DNA of 64,000 nt from Lachnospiraceae bacterium (GTDB lineage Bacteria > Bacillota > Clostridia > Lachnospirales > Lachnospiraceae). The translations under genes and the position numbers were made by a program. The notes under the pieces were generated by a model, which had not been told where the DNA came from, made no database searches, and worked only from the letters and a program-made list of their open reading frames with translations. Below are positions 16,644 through 25,654 of this stretch, in pieces. Within the stretch, counting starts at the first letter, position 1. Every line of letters begins with the position of its first letter. The stretch lies in contig CAJTAL010000001.1 of the NCBI GenBank assembly GCA_910574285.1, positions 62,001 through 126,000 of the forward strand. Direction: 5' to 3'.

Positions 16644-16805
16644 TCACCCTTTCTCTAATCTCTATCAGTATAATTATATGCGTCCAGCCGAATAACTTAA
16701 AGATACTTTTTGTTAAGGTTGGGAATTATTTTGGCTAACTGATAGAACAGTGTAGACATATCCAAAAAGAAAGGTGAACAGTAAAATGTAATAGGGTGAA
16801 TGAAT

Positions 16806-17158
16806 ATGGCAAAAAGACCAGTACCACGATACGACTTTAAGGCTTTTGGGGAAGCAATCAAAACAGCCCGGAAAGGGCGCAAAGAGAGCCGGAAAAAGGT
16901 ATGCGACGAAATGTATATATCCCCTCGCTACCTTGCGAATATTGAGAATAAGGGGCAGCACCCCAGCTTACAGATATTCTTTGAGCTTATGCTGCGTTAT
17001 AATATCTCGGTAGATCAATACTTTTGGAGCAGCCCGTCGGGAAGAATACCAAGCGGCGGCAGCTTGACGCACTGTTGGACGATATGAGCGATACAGGAAT
17101 ACGGATAGTCACCGCCACGGCGCGGGTGATCGCAGAGATTGAGGATGAGGGTGAATAA
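16806..17158 (+). pseudogene. Frameshifted XRE-family regulator of a conjugative element
   Basis: MAKRPVPRYDFKAFGEAIKTAR, then SRKKVCDEMYISPRYLANIENKGQHPSLQIFFELMLRY is the HTH domain of a regulator common in Tn916-like and related elements. After QYF (about 17030) the frame shifts; the expected remainder EQPVGKNTKRRQLDALLDDM ... IEDEGE is present in another frame to a TAA at 17156-17158. A small deletion around 17028-17032 accounts for it. The ATG at 16806 fits the AGGGTGA site better than that at 16800. Confidence 0.8.
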
Positions 17159-17306
17159 CCACTGTCCGGCAAAAATTGAATAGCGGCTAAAGAAGCGTTG
17201 TAATCTTTTTTGAGATTGCAGCGTTTTTCTTTTGTGAAAGTCCGTCATTTTCGTTTTTTTCGGTGTTGTAGGTAGTACTAGTATATAGATAAAATGTGGG
17301 TTTTAA

Positions 17307-17335
17307 TTGACAATATATATAATATTTTATAAAAT
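17307..17335 (+). promoter_or_regulatory. Promoter of the small hydrophobic toxin gene
   Basis: TTGACA (17307-17312), 17-bp spacer, TAAAAT (17330-17335) on the plus strand, giving about 110 nt of leader before the toxin ATG, typical of type I toxin mRNAs. The remainder of 17159-17306 shows no gene. Confidence 0.65.
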
Positions 17336-17454
17336 GTTGTCAGATGCTACCTAAAGTGGTAGGCGGTTAGTCCTTCTACAGAGGGACTGATACCCTCTGA
17401 TTACATAGAAATCTTCTCTGGAAGAAATACTAAGTAGAGGAGGGGATTGCAGTT

Positions 17455-17538
17455 ATGCCTTTAGATCAAGTTATTCAATTTGTGATAATGCTTACAGCAG
17501 TCGCCGGTTTGTTCTATCAAATTGGCAAACGAAAATAA
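17455..17538 (+). CDS. Small hydrophobic peptide, probable type I (holin-like) toxin
   Basis: 27 residues: MPLDQVIQFVIMLTAVAGLF then YQIGKRK, a single membrane helix with a short basic tail, the layout of TxpA/Fst-type putative holin-like toxins. GAGGAGGGG lies about 11 nt upstream. Downstream sequence has the hairpin-rich arrangement where these systems encode an overlapping antisense RNA. Would depolarise the membrane if unrepressed. Too short for family assignment by sequence alone; the call rests on size, hydrophobicity and context. Confidence 0.65.
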   Translation: MPLDQVIQFVIMLTAVAGLFYQIGKRK

Positions 17539-17628
17539 CCGCCCAGGCTCCAATCTGATGCGGTTATAATCTTTTAACTATATTCAATTGGGCTAACCGC
17601 TTGCTATACGGGTAGCATTTGTTATTTT
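17539..17628. ncRNA. Toxin mRNA 3' hairpins and probable antisense-RNA region
   Basis: AACCGC (from 17537) can pair with GCGGTT (about 17562-17567), and GCTAACCG (about 17593) with CGGGTAGC, followed by ATTTGTTATTTT as a terminator on the plus strand. In TxpA/RatA-like systems the antitoxin RNA is transcribed from the opposite strand across this region. A convincing minus-strand promoter is not evident, so the antisense RNA is inferred. From 17640 to 17729 the DNA is AT-rich with CCACTTT-type near repeats and no gene. Confidence 0.4.
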
Positions 17629-17729
17629 CTACATATCATTCTAATTCTATTTTATTCCACTGTCAACCACTTTTTCACCACTTTACACCACTCCTGAATT
17701 AAAATTTTAATTTCTACATTCAAATCTTC

Positions 17730-18118
17730 CGTTTTGGAAAAGACACAGTTATTGCATTGGCAACAGTTGAGAACGGGATTCCATATGTAAGAAGTGTAAA
17801 TGCATACTATGAAAATGGATCATTTTATATTATTACATATGCACTTTCACTGACTGTGGATTTCCCTTTACCATGCCAGGCGAACCGACTCATACCCCAG
17901 GGTACAGAGATGTCTGCACAGATAATCTATGATCTCTGTTCCCTGATTCTGCACTGAAGTATCTGTCATGAAAAAAACCGATATATACGATACGCTTTTC
18001 GGGATAACCATCAATCAAATCCATAACTGCAATCAGCTTTCCCTCCTGATAGAAGCCGATATAATATTTATCCTCAATTGATTTGCCAGGCGGCAATATC
18101 CTCATATCCTCCTTAACG
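17730..18118. pseudogene. Fused fragments: flavin-oxidoreductase N-terminus (+) joined to GNAT piece (-)
   Basis: 17730-17849 on the plus strand encodes RFGKDTVIALATVENG, then IPYVRSVNAYYENGSF and YIITYALS, part of a pyridoxamine-5'-phosphate-oxidase-like protein. At about 17850-17857 it joins a minus-strand fragment (17858-18118) over 90% identical to 7534-7796, the middle of the GNAT gene. That fragment has a one-base deletion (near 17870) and a six-base deletion (near 17940). Both parents also occur at 7.2-7.9 kb, so this is a mutated duplicate. Its right edge at 18118 abuts the terminator of the kinase operon. Confidence 0.8.
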
Positions 18119-18121
18119 CAA

Positions 18122-18146
18122 GGTATCTGGCCTCATGCCAGATACC
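18122..18146 (-). terminator. Terminator hairpin of the carbohydrate operon, T-run lost
   Basis: GGTATCTGGC and GCCAGATACC form a perfect 10-bp stem with a 5-nt loop just after the kinase stop. On the minus strand the expected T-run is replaced by TTGCGTTAAGG, the start of the GNAT scrap. The island therefore appears to have inserted or recombined exactly at the base of this terminator, which may now leak. Confidence 0.7.
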
Positions 18147-18154
18147 CCCACAAC

Positions 18155-19651
18155 TCAAACACCCGCTATCCTGCGGTATAAATCATCAGATTCTTTCATC
18201 AGAGACTGATAGAACCGGTGTTTCTCTAAATCAGGCTCGTATTTCTTCTTTATACTGACAAACGCATCCATACCCTTTTGTAAGGTATCTATCGTCCCTT
18301 CACCCAGCGCGGCCAAAATCAAAGCGCCGATTGCCGCAACATCCGGATTCTGCGGCACGAATACAGGCAGACCATAGATATCTGACTGTATCTGGCACCA
18401 GACGTCCGACTTGGACGCTCCGCCGGTCAGGAATATGCGTTTTGGACGAATTCCATTTTCCCCTAACTTCTGTAAAGATTTTCCTATATCCAGCGCAAGA
18501 CCTTCGAATACCGCTCTGACCAGATCCGCCCTTAACGTACTTAGCGTAATTCCCGAAAAGACGCCCCTTGCTTTCTCATTCCAGTAAGGGCAGCCGGCCC
18601 CCTGAAAATGAGGAAGAAGCATAACTCCATGCGCGCCCGGAACCGATAACCGCTCTGCTTCTTCATTCATAACCTGATAAACACAGTCTGCCGGTTCACC
18701 CTGGTAGGCCATGTCCTTCACCCAATTAAGTATCGGCCCGCAGGCAATCATTGACCCTTCCAAAAACCATTTTCCCGGCAGAACCGACGGATTCGCGATC
18801 AATATAGACTCCCTGTCTTTCAGGCAGGAGGCGGAAAGCGCCAGGATGTTGGCCGCCGTCCCCATTCCGATAGAAATATCGCCTTCTTCGGCCACCGAAC
18901 AGCCCAGGGCGGCACACTGCTGGTCGCCGCCGCCCGAAATCAATCTGACTGTTTCCGGAAACCCCCACCGCTGTGCCAGTTCCTTATCCAGGATACCTAT
19001 CATCTTTCCCGAATCTACCAACTTCGGAAGCTTACTTTCATCCACACCTGCATAATCCAACATCCTGGAACTCCATGTCTTCTTCAGCGGATCAAACATC
19101 ATCGTTTCCCCCGCATTCGAGTAGTCCAGATAATATCCGTCACAGCCAAGACGCCTCATTAAAAAAGCATGAATATTCGCAAAACACGACGTTTCTTCAA
19201 AAAGTTCACGCTCATGGCTGCGAAGCCAAAGTATATAGCTCAGCGTCCAGATTGTACTGATCGTATTTCCTGTGTTCTGATAGACCGCTTCCTTTCCTGC
19301 AGACTCCGCAAGCGCCGCGCATTCTGTTCCGCTTCTGCCGTCCATCCAGGTAATCGCCTTGCGAAGAGGAACACCGGCTGAATCGACGGGAACCATCGTA
19401 GAACGCTGCGTGGATAAGGCTATTCCCCTGAGTCCTTCTCTCTGCTGCGGCGTCATCTGCTTTGAGACCTTCTCTACTTCTTTAAGAAGTGTCTTCCATA
19501 TTATCTCCGCATCCTGCTCCGCCCAATCGGGTCTTGGATGCGACAGCGGATATTCCTCGTAGCTCCTGGCAATTATCCTGCCCGTATGTTCGGCAGCTAT
19601 CACCTTAAGCGCCGTAGTGCCCACGTCAACCCCCAAAAAGCACCTTAGCAT
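18155..19651 (-). CDS. FGGY-family carbohydrate kinase (xylulokinase-like)
   Basis: 498 residues from the ATG at 19651, chosen for AAAGGAGCTGTAT immediately upstream. N-terminal LGVDVGTTALKV phosphate loop, AITWMDGRSGTE substrate region, GGGDQQCAALGCSV, and the FGGY C-terminal signature FLTGGASKSDVWCQIQSDIYGLPV. Phosphorylates a ketose or polyol with ATP in the cytoplasm. Last gene of the operon read from 29.05 kb, so it probably acts on the product released by the two TIM-barrel-like proteins. The exact sugar cannot be told from sequence. Confidence 0.9.
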   Translation of the reverse strand: MLRCFLGVDVGTTALKVIAAEHTGRIIARSYEEYPLSHPRPDWAEQDAEIIWKTLLKEVEKVSKQMTPQQREGLRGIALSTQRSTMVPVDSAGVPLRKAITWMDGRSGTECAALAESAGKEAVYQNTGNTISTIWTLSYILWLRSHERELFEETSCFANIHAFLMRRLGCDGYYLDYSNAGETMMFDPLKKTWSSRMLDYAGVDESKLPKLVDSGKMIGILDKELAQRWGFPETVRLISGGGDQQCAALGCSVAEEGDISIGMGTAANILALSASCLKDRESILIANPSVLPGKWFLEGSMIACGPILNWVKDMAYQGEPADCVYQVMNEEAERLSVPGAHGVMLLPHFQGAGCPYWNEKARGVFSGITLSTLRADLVRAVFEGLALDIGKSLQKLGENGIRPKRIFLTGGASKSDVWCQIQSDIYGLPVFVPQNPDVAAIGALILAALGEGTIDTLQKGMDAFVSIKKKYEPDLEKHRFYQSLMKESDDLYRRIAGV

Positions 19652-19691
19652 ATACAGCTCCTTTCTCATAAGTATCTTTATACCGAAACGT

Positions 19692-21197
19692 TTACTTTAT
19701 AATATCACGAATGGACGTGCTGATATATTGTATCGCGTGTTCATAAGATATCTGTTGATTTAACACTCTCCTAAGCGTGAACTGAATCGGCATCCGCCAG
19801 GTCTCCATCTCTTCCCCGATATTGTAATAATCCGTATAATGCGCCCATCCGGTACTGTTGGACAGCTCTTTCGCAAAAGGCGCCAGCTCTTTACCGGAAT
19901 TCGATATAATCTCTTCCTTACTATACAGTTCAATCGGCGGAAGCCCTCCAACCCTCTTTATATAAGGAAATAATATCTCCTTTTTCGTCAGATACCGGAT
20001 AAAATGAAATGCCAGTTCAGGATTCCTGCATTTGGAAGAAATGCAAAGAGGCATCCCTCCCCTGTAAGACTTATTATGCGCCTTTCCCCGGGGCAGACAA
20101 ACGACTCCCCACTCTTTTTCATCCAGCCTTCCATTCAAAATTACAGAAAAAGACGGAAGCCCGATCATCATCGCAATCTGACCTTCAAGGAACTTAACAC
20201 AGACCTTGGAATAGTTCGACGACATCTCTGCCGGAGGACAGACCTTATGCTTCAGACGAAGATCACACACCCACCGGAACGCCTCCGCGAATTCCGGTTC
20301 ATCTGCCGCCGGCTCTGTCCTTCCGTTCTTGATACGGTAAATCTCCCCGCCTCTCTGCATAATCCAGGTCATCAGAGTCTGCAGAGTATCTCCGTCCAAA
20401 CTAACCGGATAATCATACCCCCATCTTCCTTCTTCTTCCCGGGTAAGCTTTTTACATATCCGCAGGAAATCGTCATGTGTCCATCCTTCCTGCGGATACG
20501 GCAGGCCTGCCATATCGAACATGTCTTTTCGATAATACATCAGCCTTGTCTCAGAGAAAAAAGGATATCCATACAGCAAATCATGGTATAAATAGGGACA
20601 ATTGCTGATCTCTCCTTGCTGAAACAGCGCACTTTTCTCCTCCTGGCTCAGAAATGAATCAAAAGGTATGATTACCCCCATCTGAGCAAAAGTAGGTACA
20701 GAAACGTTAGATGCCGAAAAAACGTCCGGTATCCGGTCTTCGATGATGGCATTGGCAATACTATAGAATCCGTTTTTCCAAGAACCGCTGAATTCGATAG
20801 ATATCTTTACTCCTGTACGATTTTCAAAATCTTCTACCGCCTGGTATAATTTCAGATCCATTAACGGCGAGTCAAAAGTAACCCGCAAAGAATTCTTTGC
20901 CGCCTTCTCTGTATTCGCCGGTTCAGATTCCGAGGTCTTTGCCGTCTCCTTATCTCCGCTGTTACATACAAATGTGCCCTTGGGATGCACCTTTACCACC
21001 AGCCCCTCCTCTACCAGTTCCTCGATAGCTCTTCTCACAGTAGGACGGCTCACCTGGAATTCCGTACAAAGCTCCATCTCGTTGGGAATCTTGCTGTCAA
21101 CAGGATATATTCCGGACTCTATTCTCTTTTTCAGAATGATCATCAGTTGATAATGCAGTGGTATACTAAGCTCCCTCTTTAATACCTCTTTTTCCAT
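19692..21197 (-). CDS. GntR-type DNA-binding domain fused to an ABC solute-binding-protein domain
   Basis: 501 residues. Residues 10-80 are a GntR winged helix (PLHYQLMIILKKRIESGIYP, NEMELCTEFQVSRPTVRRAI, EELVEEGLVVKVHPKGTFV). After a charged linker, residues 105-495 resemble a family 1 extracellular sugar-binding protein (YQAVEDFENRTGVKISIEF, PDVFSASNVSVPTFAQMG, YYRKDMFDMAGLPYPQEGWT, ELAFHFIRYLTKKE). There is no signal peptide, so it stays in the cytoplasm, where the borrowed domain probably senses the imported sugar or its product. The candidate operator is the palindrome at the operon promoter (29006-29019). Normal GntR sensor domains are about 150 residues; this one is nearly 400. Confidence 0.88.
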   Translation of the reverse strand: MEKEVLKRELSIPLHYQLMIILKKRIESGIYPVDSKIPNEMELCTEFQVSRPTVRRAIEELVEEGLVVKVHPKGTFVCNSGDKETAKTSESEPANTEKAAKNSLRVTFDSPLMDLKLYQAVEDFENRTGVKISIEFSGSWKNGFYSIANAIIEDRIPDVFSASNVSVPTFAQMGVIIPFDSFLSQEEKSALFQQGEISNCPYLYHDLLYGYPFFSETRLMYYRKDMFDMAGLPYPQEGWTHDDFLRICKKLTREEEGRWGYDYPVSLDGDTLQTLMTWIMQRGGEIYRIKNGRTEPAADEPEFAEAFRWVCDLRLKHKVCPPAEMSSNYSKVCVKFLEGQIAMMIGLPSFSVILNGRLDEKEWGVVCLPRGKAHNKSYRGGMPLCISSKCRNPELAFHFIRYLTKKEILFPYIKRVGGLPPIELYSKEEIISNSGKELAPFAKELSNSTGWAHYTDYYNIGEEMETWRMPIQFTLRRVLNQQISYEHAIQYISTSIRDIIK

Positions 21198-21246
21198 ATT
21201 AACACCCTATTTTTTCATAATATTTTTGTACCCGACGCCCCGCTCA

Positions 21247-23418
21247 CTACAACGGGGCATTTGACTTGCCGGCAATGACCCTGTAGGGTACACAGGCATC
21301 CGGCGGCAGAGAAATGTAGAGCCTGTCGTCCGCATCCGGGTACCAGTACCTGTAACCCAAAGGTCCCAGGCGCCACTGCGGCAGCTCGTCACAATAAACG
21401 GCTTTCTCTGGAAAATGATATTCCGAAACACAATACACTGGCAATGCCGTATTCTCCGCCAGCAATATAAAATCATTCTCTCTTCTTAACCCATAATATT
21501 GCCCCTTATCAGTCACAGGTATCTGCGGCAGGAAGAAATATATGCACCGGCCTGCCGCCAGCTCCAGATAATCCGGATGAACGGGAACAAATGCTTCCGC
21601 ACACTCCCTAAGCGTCCTGCTCTCTTCAGCCTGGCGCGGGAAAACCGGCCGGTTACAATTAAGCTCCGCCGCATTCTTCGGCATGGCAAAATCCGGCATC
21701 CTTTTCCTTAATACGCCTAAATACAATGTATTCTCCGTACAGCCGGCCAATAGTCTGGCGCCGTCTGTAATCAGTTCTGTTGCACCGGCCGTCTGAAGCC
21801 CGTCCCCCGGATTACACATTCCGGACAACTCTGGTACGCCTTGAAGCCACAGCGACTGGCGAGAAACAATCTCCCATTGTCCCGGGGACCTGTCCGTAAA
21901 CGGCTGAACCTTTAAAAGTCTCTGAAGCCCGGGATGTTCTACCCGGCCCATCACTACCAGTTTTGAACCTTGTATGCCCGCCTTTTCAAGCATTCTCACT
22001 TCTTCATCTGTGATTCCGATCGGATCTGCCAGAAGAAAAGCATCAATCCCCCGGGCCTTTGCCATACCCTTAATCGTACAGCCGCATTGTACCGGCACAC
22101 CGGAGAAATGAAGCTGGGCTGCCGCCTCCCTGACAGCCCATGCCTCGCCTCTTCTTACATGCTCATAAAGTATGGAATCGCTCCATAGCAGGCACAGCCC
22201 CATATTGGCCTTCTCCCCGAACCCAAAGCCTGTATCCGTCCAGCCATGAAAATCCTTCCACTCCTCTTTCGTCAAATCAATCCCAAAGATCGTCAGGAAA
22301 CCGTCAAATGCTTTCCGGCGGAATCCTTCGTCGTCTATCACTCCCGCCGACCCGATCGCCAGCGCTTCACGCCGGAGAATGTTCGGCAAATCACGAAATG
22401 TATGCCAATGTTCCGGAATATTAGCCGTTGCGGCTGTCCACAGTATCTCCATATCCGGCGCCTGAAGCTTAGCCGTAATCGCTGCCGCGATTCCGGAGAT
22501 TTCCCATGCGTTTCCATTATGCCAGCGTCTTCCGATTACCTCTTCCATAACCTCCAGACACATGACCTTTACTCCTGCTTTCGACAGCTTACCGTAATCG
22601 ATTCCATAATCCCTGAGACTGTCTGCCGGTCCTTCTGTCCAGGGCGAGAAAATAGCCAGCTCTTTGTTCCCGGCATACAATGCCCCGCTAAGCTTCCTGT
22701 AGAAATCCGCCCAACGGTCCGCGTAAAAGCATGTCCACTCATAACGGCAGTTCGCAAGAATCCAGTCCGCCCTCTCATTCACCGGCAAATCCGGGACCTC
22801 TATCTCCGAATAAGCTTCGAACTGATTCACCATATCTTCTGAAAAATCTCCCTGATCAACAGGGCAGTCTAATCCTGCAAAACCATCAGCGGCAAAAAAA
22901 CCATCCATATCATAATCATTCAGAAAACACAATAAATCCTTCACTAATATATCTTCATACCACTCACCGCTTTTCAAATGCTTTAACGGGTTAATACATC
23001 CTCTCTCCTCCTCAGATGTTCTCCCGTTCGCATGCAGAATAAAAAGCTCTGAGAAATTCTCATAAGTATAATCACAGCGGTTGATCAGGCCATACTCCGG
23101 CCAATAGTTCCATGCTGCCTCCGCCCCCTGGTATATCCGGATTCCTTTCGCGTGGAGGGCCTCGATCAGCCCTTTAAACTGCCGTTTTGTCCATCTCTGA
23201 ACACCGGGAACAGCCCTCTGGGACGTCCATTGCGGTTCGAGAAAGGTATCGTCTATCACACCTGTATGCATATGAATCTGATCCACGTAAGTCTCATGAT
23301 TCATCAGCAAATCCGGAACACATCCCAATCGTTCAATATAATTTCCCACTCCATAATCAGGAAGTGAATTATCAAAACAGCGCAGATCAATACTGTAACA
23401 TCTTCTGTAAGCAGCCAT
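21247..23418 (-). CDS. Putative glycoside-hydrolase-like TIM-barrel protein, copy 2
   Basis: 723 residues, start supported by AAGGAGGATTCT. Opens RRCYSIDLRCFDNSLPDYGVGNYI. Probable barrel motifs include WTKRQFKGLIEALHAKGIRIYQGAEAAWNYWPEYG, DMDGFFAADGFAGLD and SPWTEGPADSLRDYGIDYGK. A second domain (about residues 440-600) resembles the amidotransferase-like fold seen in beta-galactosidase-type enzymes (FLLADPIGITDEEVRMLEKA), and the C-terminus is beta-rich. No secretion signal. A paralogue of the upstream gene. I cannot name the family; hydrolysis or lyase action on an imported oligosaccharide is inferred from the operon. Confidence 0.65.
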   Translation of the reverse strand: MAAYRRCYSIDLRCFDNSLPDYGVGNYIERLGCVPDLLMNHETYVDQIHMHTGVIDDTFLEPQWTSQRAVPGVQRWTKRQFKGLIEALHAKGIRIYQGAEAAWNYWPEYGLINRCDYTYENFSELFILHANGRTSEEERGCINPLKHLKSGEWYEDILVKDLLCFLNDYDMDGFFAADGFAGLDCPVDQGDFSEDMVNQFEAYSEIEVPDLPVNERADWILANCRYEWTCFYADRWADFYRKLSGALYAGNKELAIFSPWTEGPADSLRDYGIDYGKLSKAGVKVMCLEVMEEVIGRRWHNGNAWEISGIAAAITAKLQAPDMEILWTAATANIPEHWHTFRDLPNILRREALAIGSAGVIDDEGFRRKAFDGFLTIFGIDLTKEEWKDFHGWTDTGFGFGEKANMGLCLLWSDSILYEHVRRGEAWAVREAAAQLHFSGVPVQCGCTIKGMAKARGIDAFLLADPIGITDEEVRMLEKAGIQGSKLVVMGRVEHPGLQRLLKVQPFTDRSPGQWEIVSRQSLWLQGVPELSGMCNPGDGLQTAGATELITDGARLLAGCTENTLYLGVLRKRMPDFAMPKNAAELNCNRPVFPRQAEESRTLRECAEAFVPVHPDYLELAAGRCIYFFLPQIPVTDKGQYYGLRRENDFILLAENTALPVYCVSEYHFPEKAVYCDELPQWRLGPLGYRYWYPDADDRLYISLPPDACVPYRVIAGKSNAPL

Positions 23419-23436
23419 AGAATCCTCCTTCCTGTA

Positions 23437-25623
23437 CTAAACATTATCCTGATAGCATATCTTCACAGGAATTGCCGCATCCGGCGGAACGCTGACGTCA
23501 AACTCATCCGGTTCTGATTCACCGAAAAACAGGTACCCTACCGGTCCGATGGGCTTAATCTCAGGGAATTCCTGAATACATTTCTTTGCCCTCGGCAGCT
23601 TAACATTGACGGTTGTATACATTAGATTTGCACTGTTTTCAATTAAAAGCACCTGGCTCCCCTCCGGATCTTTAAATCCAAGAATCTGCCCGCGGTTCAC
23701 TCTCGGTATCTCGACGTCTGATTCTCTGATACAGTCTGCGATCAGAAAATCCAGTTCATCAGGATGCAGGGTAATCACGCTCTCTAATTCCTGCCGGATT
23801 GTTTTGGCACCGATCTTTTCCAGATTGACCGGATAGGATGCCAATTCTTTATCCGTCTTTGCAATATCCAAAGCCGGCATGAATTCCATGACTCTGCGGA
23901 TATAGATACACTGCCCCTTTCCTACCGCTCTGCGGGTTAAGACCGCGTCTTTGTTCTCCAGATATACGGCCACGTCCGCCTGCACGGCAGCGTACCCTTC
24001 CAGTCCGGACTCTTCTCCGTGCCGGGCTTCCTTTCTGTCCTTAAGAATATCTCCGTCATAATACCAGGTATGGATTCCCCCGTCTTTCACGGTCTTCCTT
24101 ATTCCCAGCAGATCTAACAGCTTCTCATTGTCCACATCGCCGACTACATATACATTGCTGCCGCTTTCCATTGCCTGACGCAGCCGGAGCACGTCGCTGT
24201 CCTCGATTCCCAAGGGCTGTACCAGCAGAAGACTCTTTCCCGGAGCCTGAAGAATATGCTCCATATGTACCGCCTGAGAAATCGGTATTCCGCTGTAGCG
24301 TAATTTTGCCGTTACAGGAGAGAGAGGATACGCCTTCTCCTGCTTTAGATTCTCATATAAGAACCGGTCGCTCCACACTATGGCAGGCCCCAGATTCTCA
24401 CTGACCCTGTAGTGGAAGCCTTCATCCCACCGGCGTTTCAGCCATCTCCATTCCTGGCCGGTCAGATCAATTCCGAAGATACACAGAGTACCGTCAAATG
24501 CCGGAATTAACTGCCCCGCCGAATTAACTGCTCTGGCGCTCCCTAACGCCAGGCATTCCCTCTCAATCACAGACGGAAGGTCACGGATTGTATGCCAATG
24601 CTCCGGACAATTGCAGGTAGAGGTTGTCCAGATAAGTTCGATATTCTCTGCTATTGCCTTTGCCGTAACCGCGCTGGCAATCCCAACCGCCTCCCATCCG
24701 GCCGGAACATGGAAACGTCTGCTGGTGATCTCTTCCATTACTTCAAATGTCATGGACTCTATGCCTGCTCTGGCACATTTCCCATAATCATACCCGTAGC
24801 AGGCAAAAGCGTCGGCAGGACCTAACTGCCAGGGGGTAAAAGTGGACAATTTCTTCCCGATCTTCTTCATTCCATTGCTCAGCTTCGCGCTGAATGCCGC
24901 CCACCTGTCCGAATAGAACACCGTCCATTCATAGCGGTAATTATCCCAGATATAGTCCGCCCGCTTCTGAGTTGTTCCTTCCGGTATCGCAATCCCCGTA
25001 TATTCGGTAAATTGTTCTATCATATCGTCTGCATAACATCCATTTTCGATGGGAACCGCCAATCCCGCGAACCCGTCCGCCGCAAAAAAACCGTCGCACT
25101 CATAATCTGTCAGGAAACGCTGTACATCCTTAATCAGCAAATCCTCATACAATGTACCGTCCTTGAATCTGCGCAGAGGATTGATCGCGCCCATCCCGTC
25201 CTGAGCCGTCGTTCTGCCGGTCCGGTCAACTATAAATATCTCCGGCAAATGCTCATATAAATAGCTGCAGCGGTTGATTTCCCCGTATTCCGGCCAACAG
25301 CTCCATGCAGCCTCGCAGCCCTGATAAAATTCTACACCATACCGATGTACTTCGTCAATCAACATTTTCAACTGCCTTTTCGTCCATGTCTGAGCGCCCG
25401 GCATGGCTCTTTGGGACACCCATTGCGGACTCAAAAGCGTATCGTCAATCTTCCCGTCATGCGTATGGATCTGATCCATATACGTCTCATGATTATAAAG
25501 CCGGTCCGGTATAAATCCTAACTTTTCAAAATAATCCCCAACGCCCATATCCGGTTTTGAATTATCAAAACACCTCATATCAATGCTCATGCAACTGCAA
25601 TATCCCTCTGTCTTACACAACAT
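23437..25623 (-). CDS. Putative glycoside-hydrolase-like TIM-barrel protein, copy 1
   Basis: 728 residues, start supported by GAGGAGGTTAAGGT. Same architecture as the 21247-23418 protein with many identical blocks: SIDMRCFDNSKPDMGVGDY, NHETYMDQIHTHDGKIDDT, WTKRQLKMLIDEVHRYG, ECDGFFAADGFAGL, STCNCPEHWHTIRDLPS. The conserved acidic residues in DGFFAADGF and the Trp/His-rich loops look like an active site and are kept in both copies, so both are probably functional. No signal peptide. Sits directly after the ABC permeases, as cytoplasmic enzymes processing transported substrate usually do. Confidence 0.65.
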   Translation of the reverse strand: MLCKTEGYCSCMSIDMRCFDNSKPDMGVGDYFEKLGFIPDRLYNHETYMDQIHTHDGKIDDTLLSPQWVSQRAMPGAQTWTKRQLKMLIDEVHRYGVEFYQGCEAAWSCWPEYGEINRCSYLYEHLPEIFIVDRTGRTTAQDGMGAINPLRRFKDGTLYEDLLIKDVQRFLTDYECDGFFAADGFAGLAVPIENGCYADDMIEQFTEYTGIAIPEGTTQKRADYIWDNYRYEWTVFYSDRWAAFSAKLSNGMKKIGKKLSTFTPWQLGPADAFACYGYDYGKCARAGIESMTFEVMEEITSRRFHVPAGWEAVGIASAVTAKAIAENIELIWTTSTCNCPEHWHTIRDLPSVIERECLALGSARAVNSAGQLIPAFDGTLCIFGIDLTGQEWRWLKRRWDEGFHYRVSENLGPAIVWSDRFLYENLKQEKAYPLSPVTAKLRYSGIPISQAVHMEHILQAPGKSLLLVQPLGIEDSDVLRLRQAMESGSNVYVVGDVDNEKLLDLLGIRKTVKDGGIHTWYYDGDILKDRKEARHGEESGLEGYAAVQADVAVYLENKDAVLTRRAVGKGQCIYIRRVMEFMPALDIAKTDKELASYPVNLEKIGAKTIRQELESVITLHPDELDFLIADCIRESDVEIPRVNRGQILGFKDPEGSQVLLIENSANLMYTTVNVKLPRAKKCIQEFPEIKPIGPVGYLFFGESEPDEFDVSVPPDAAIPVKICYQDNV

Positions 25624-25654
25624 ACCTTAACCTCCTCACGTATGAAAACTCTGA

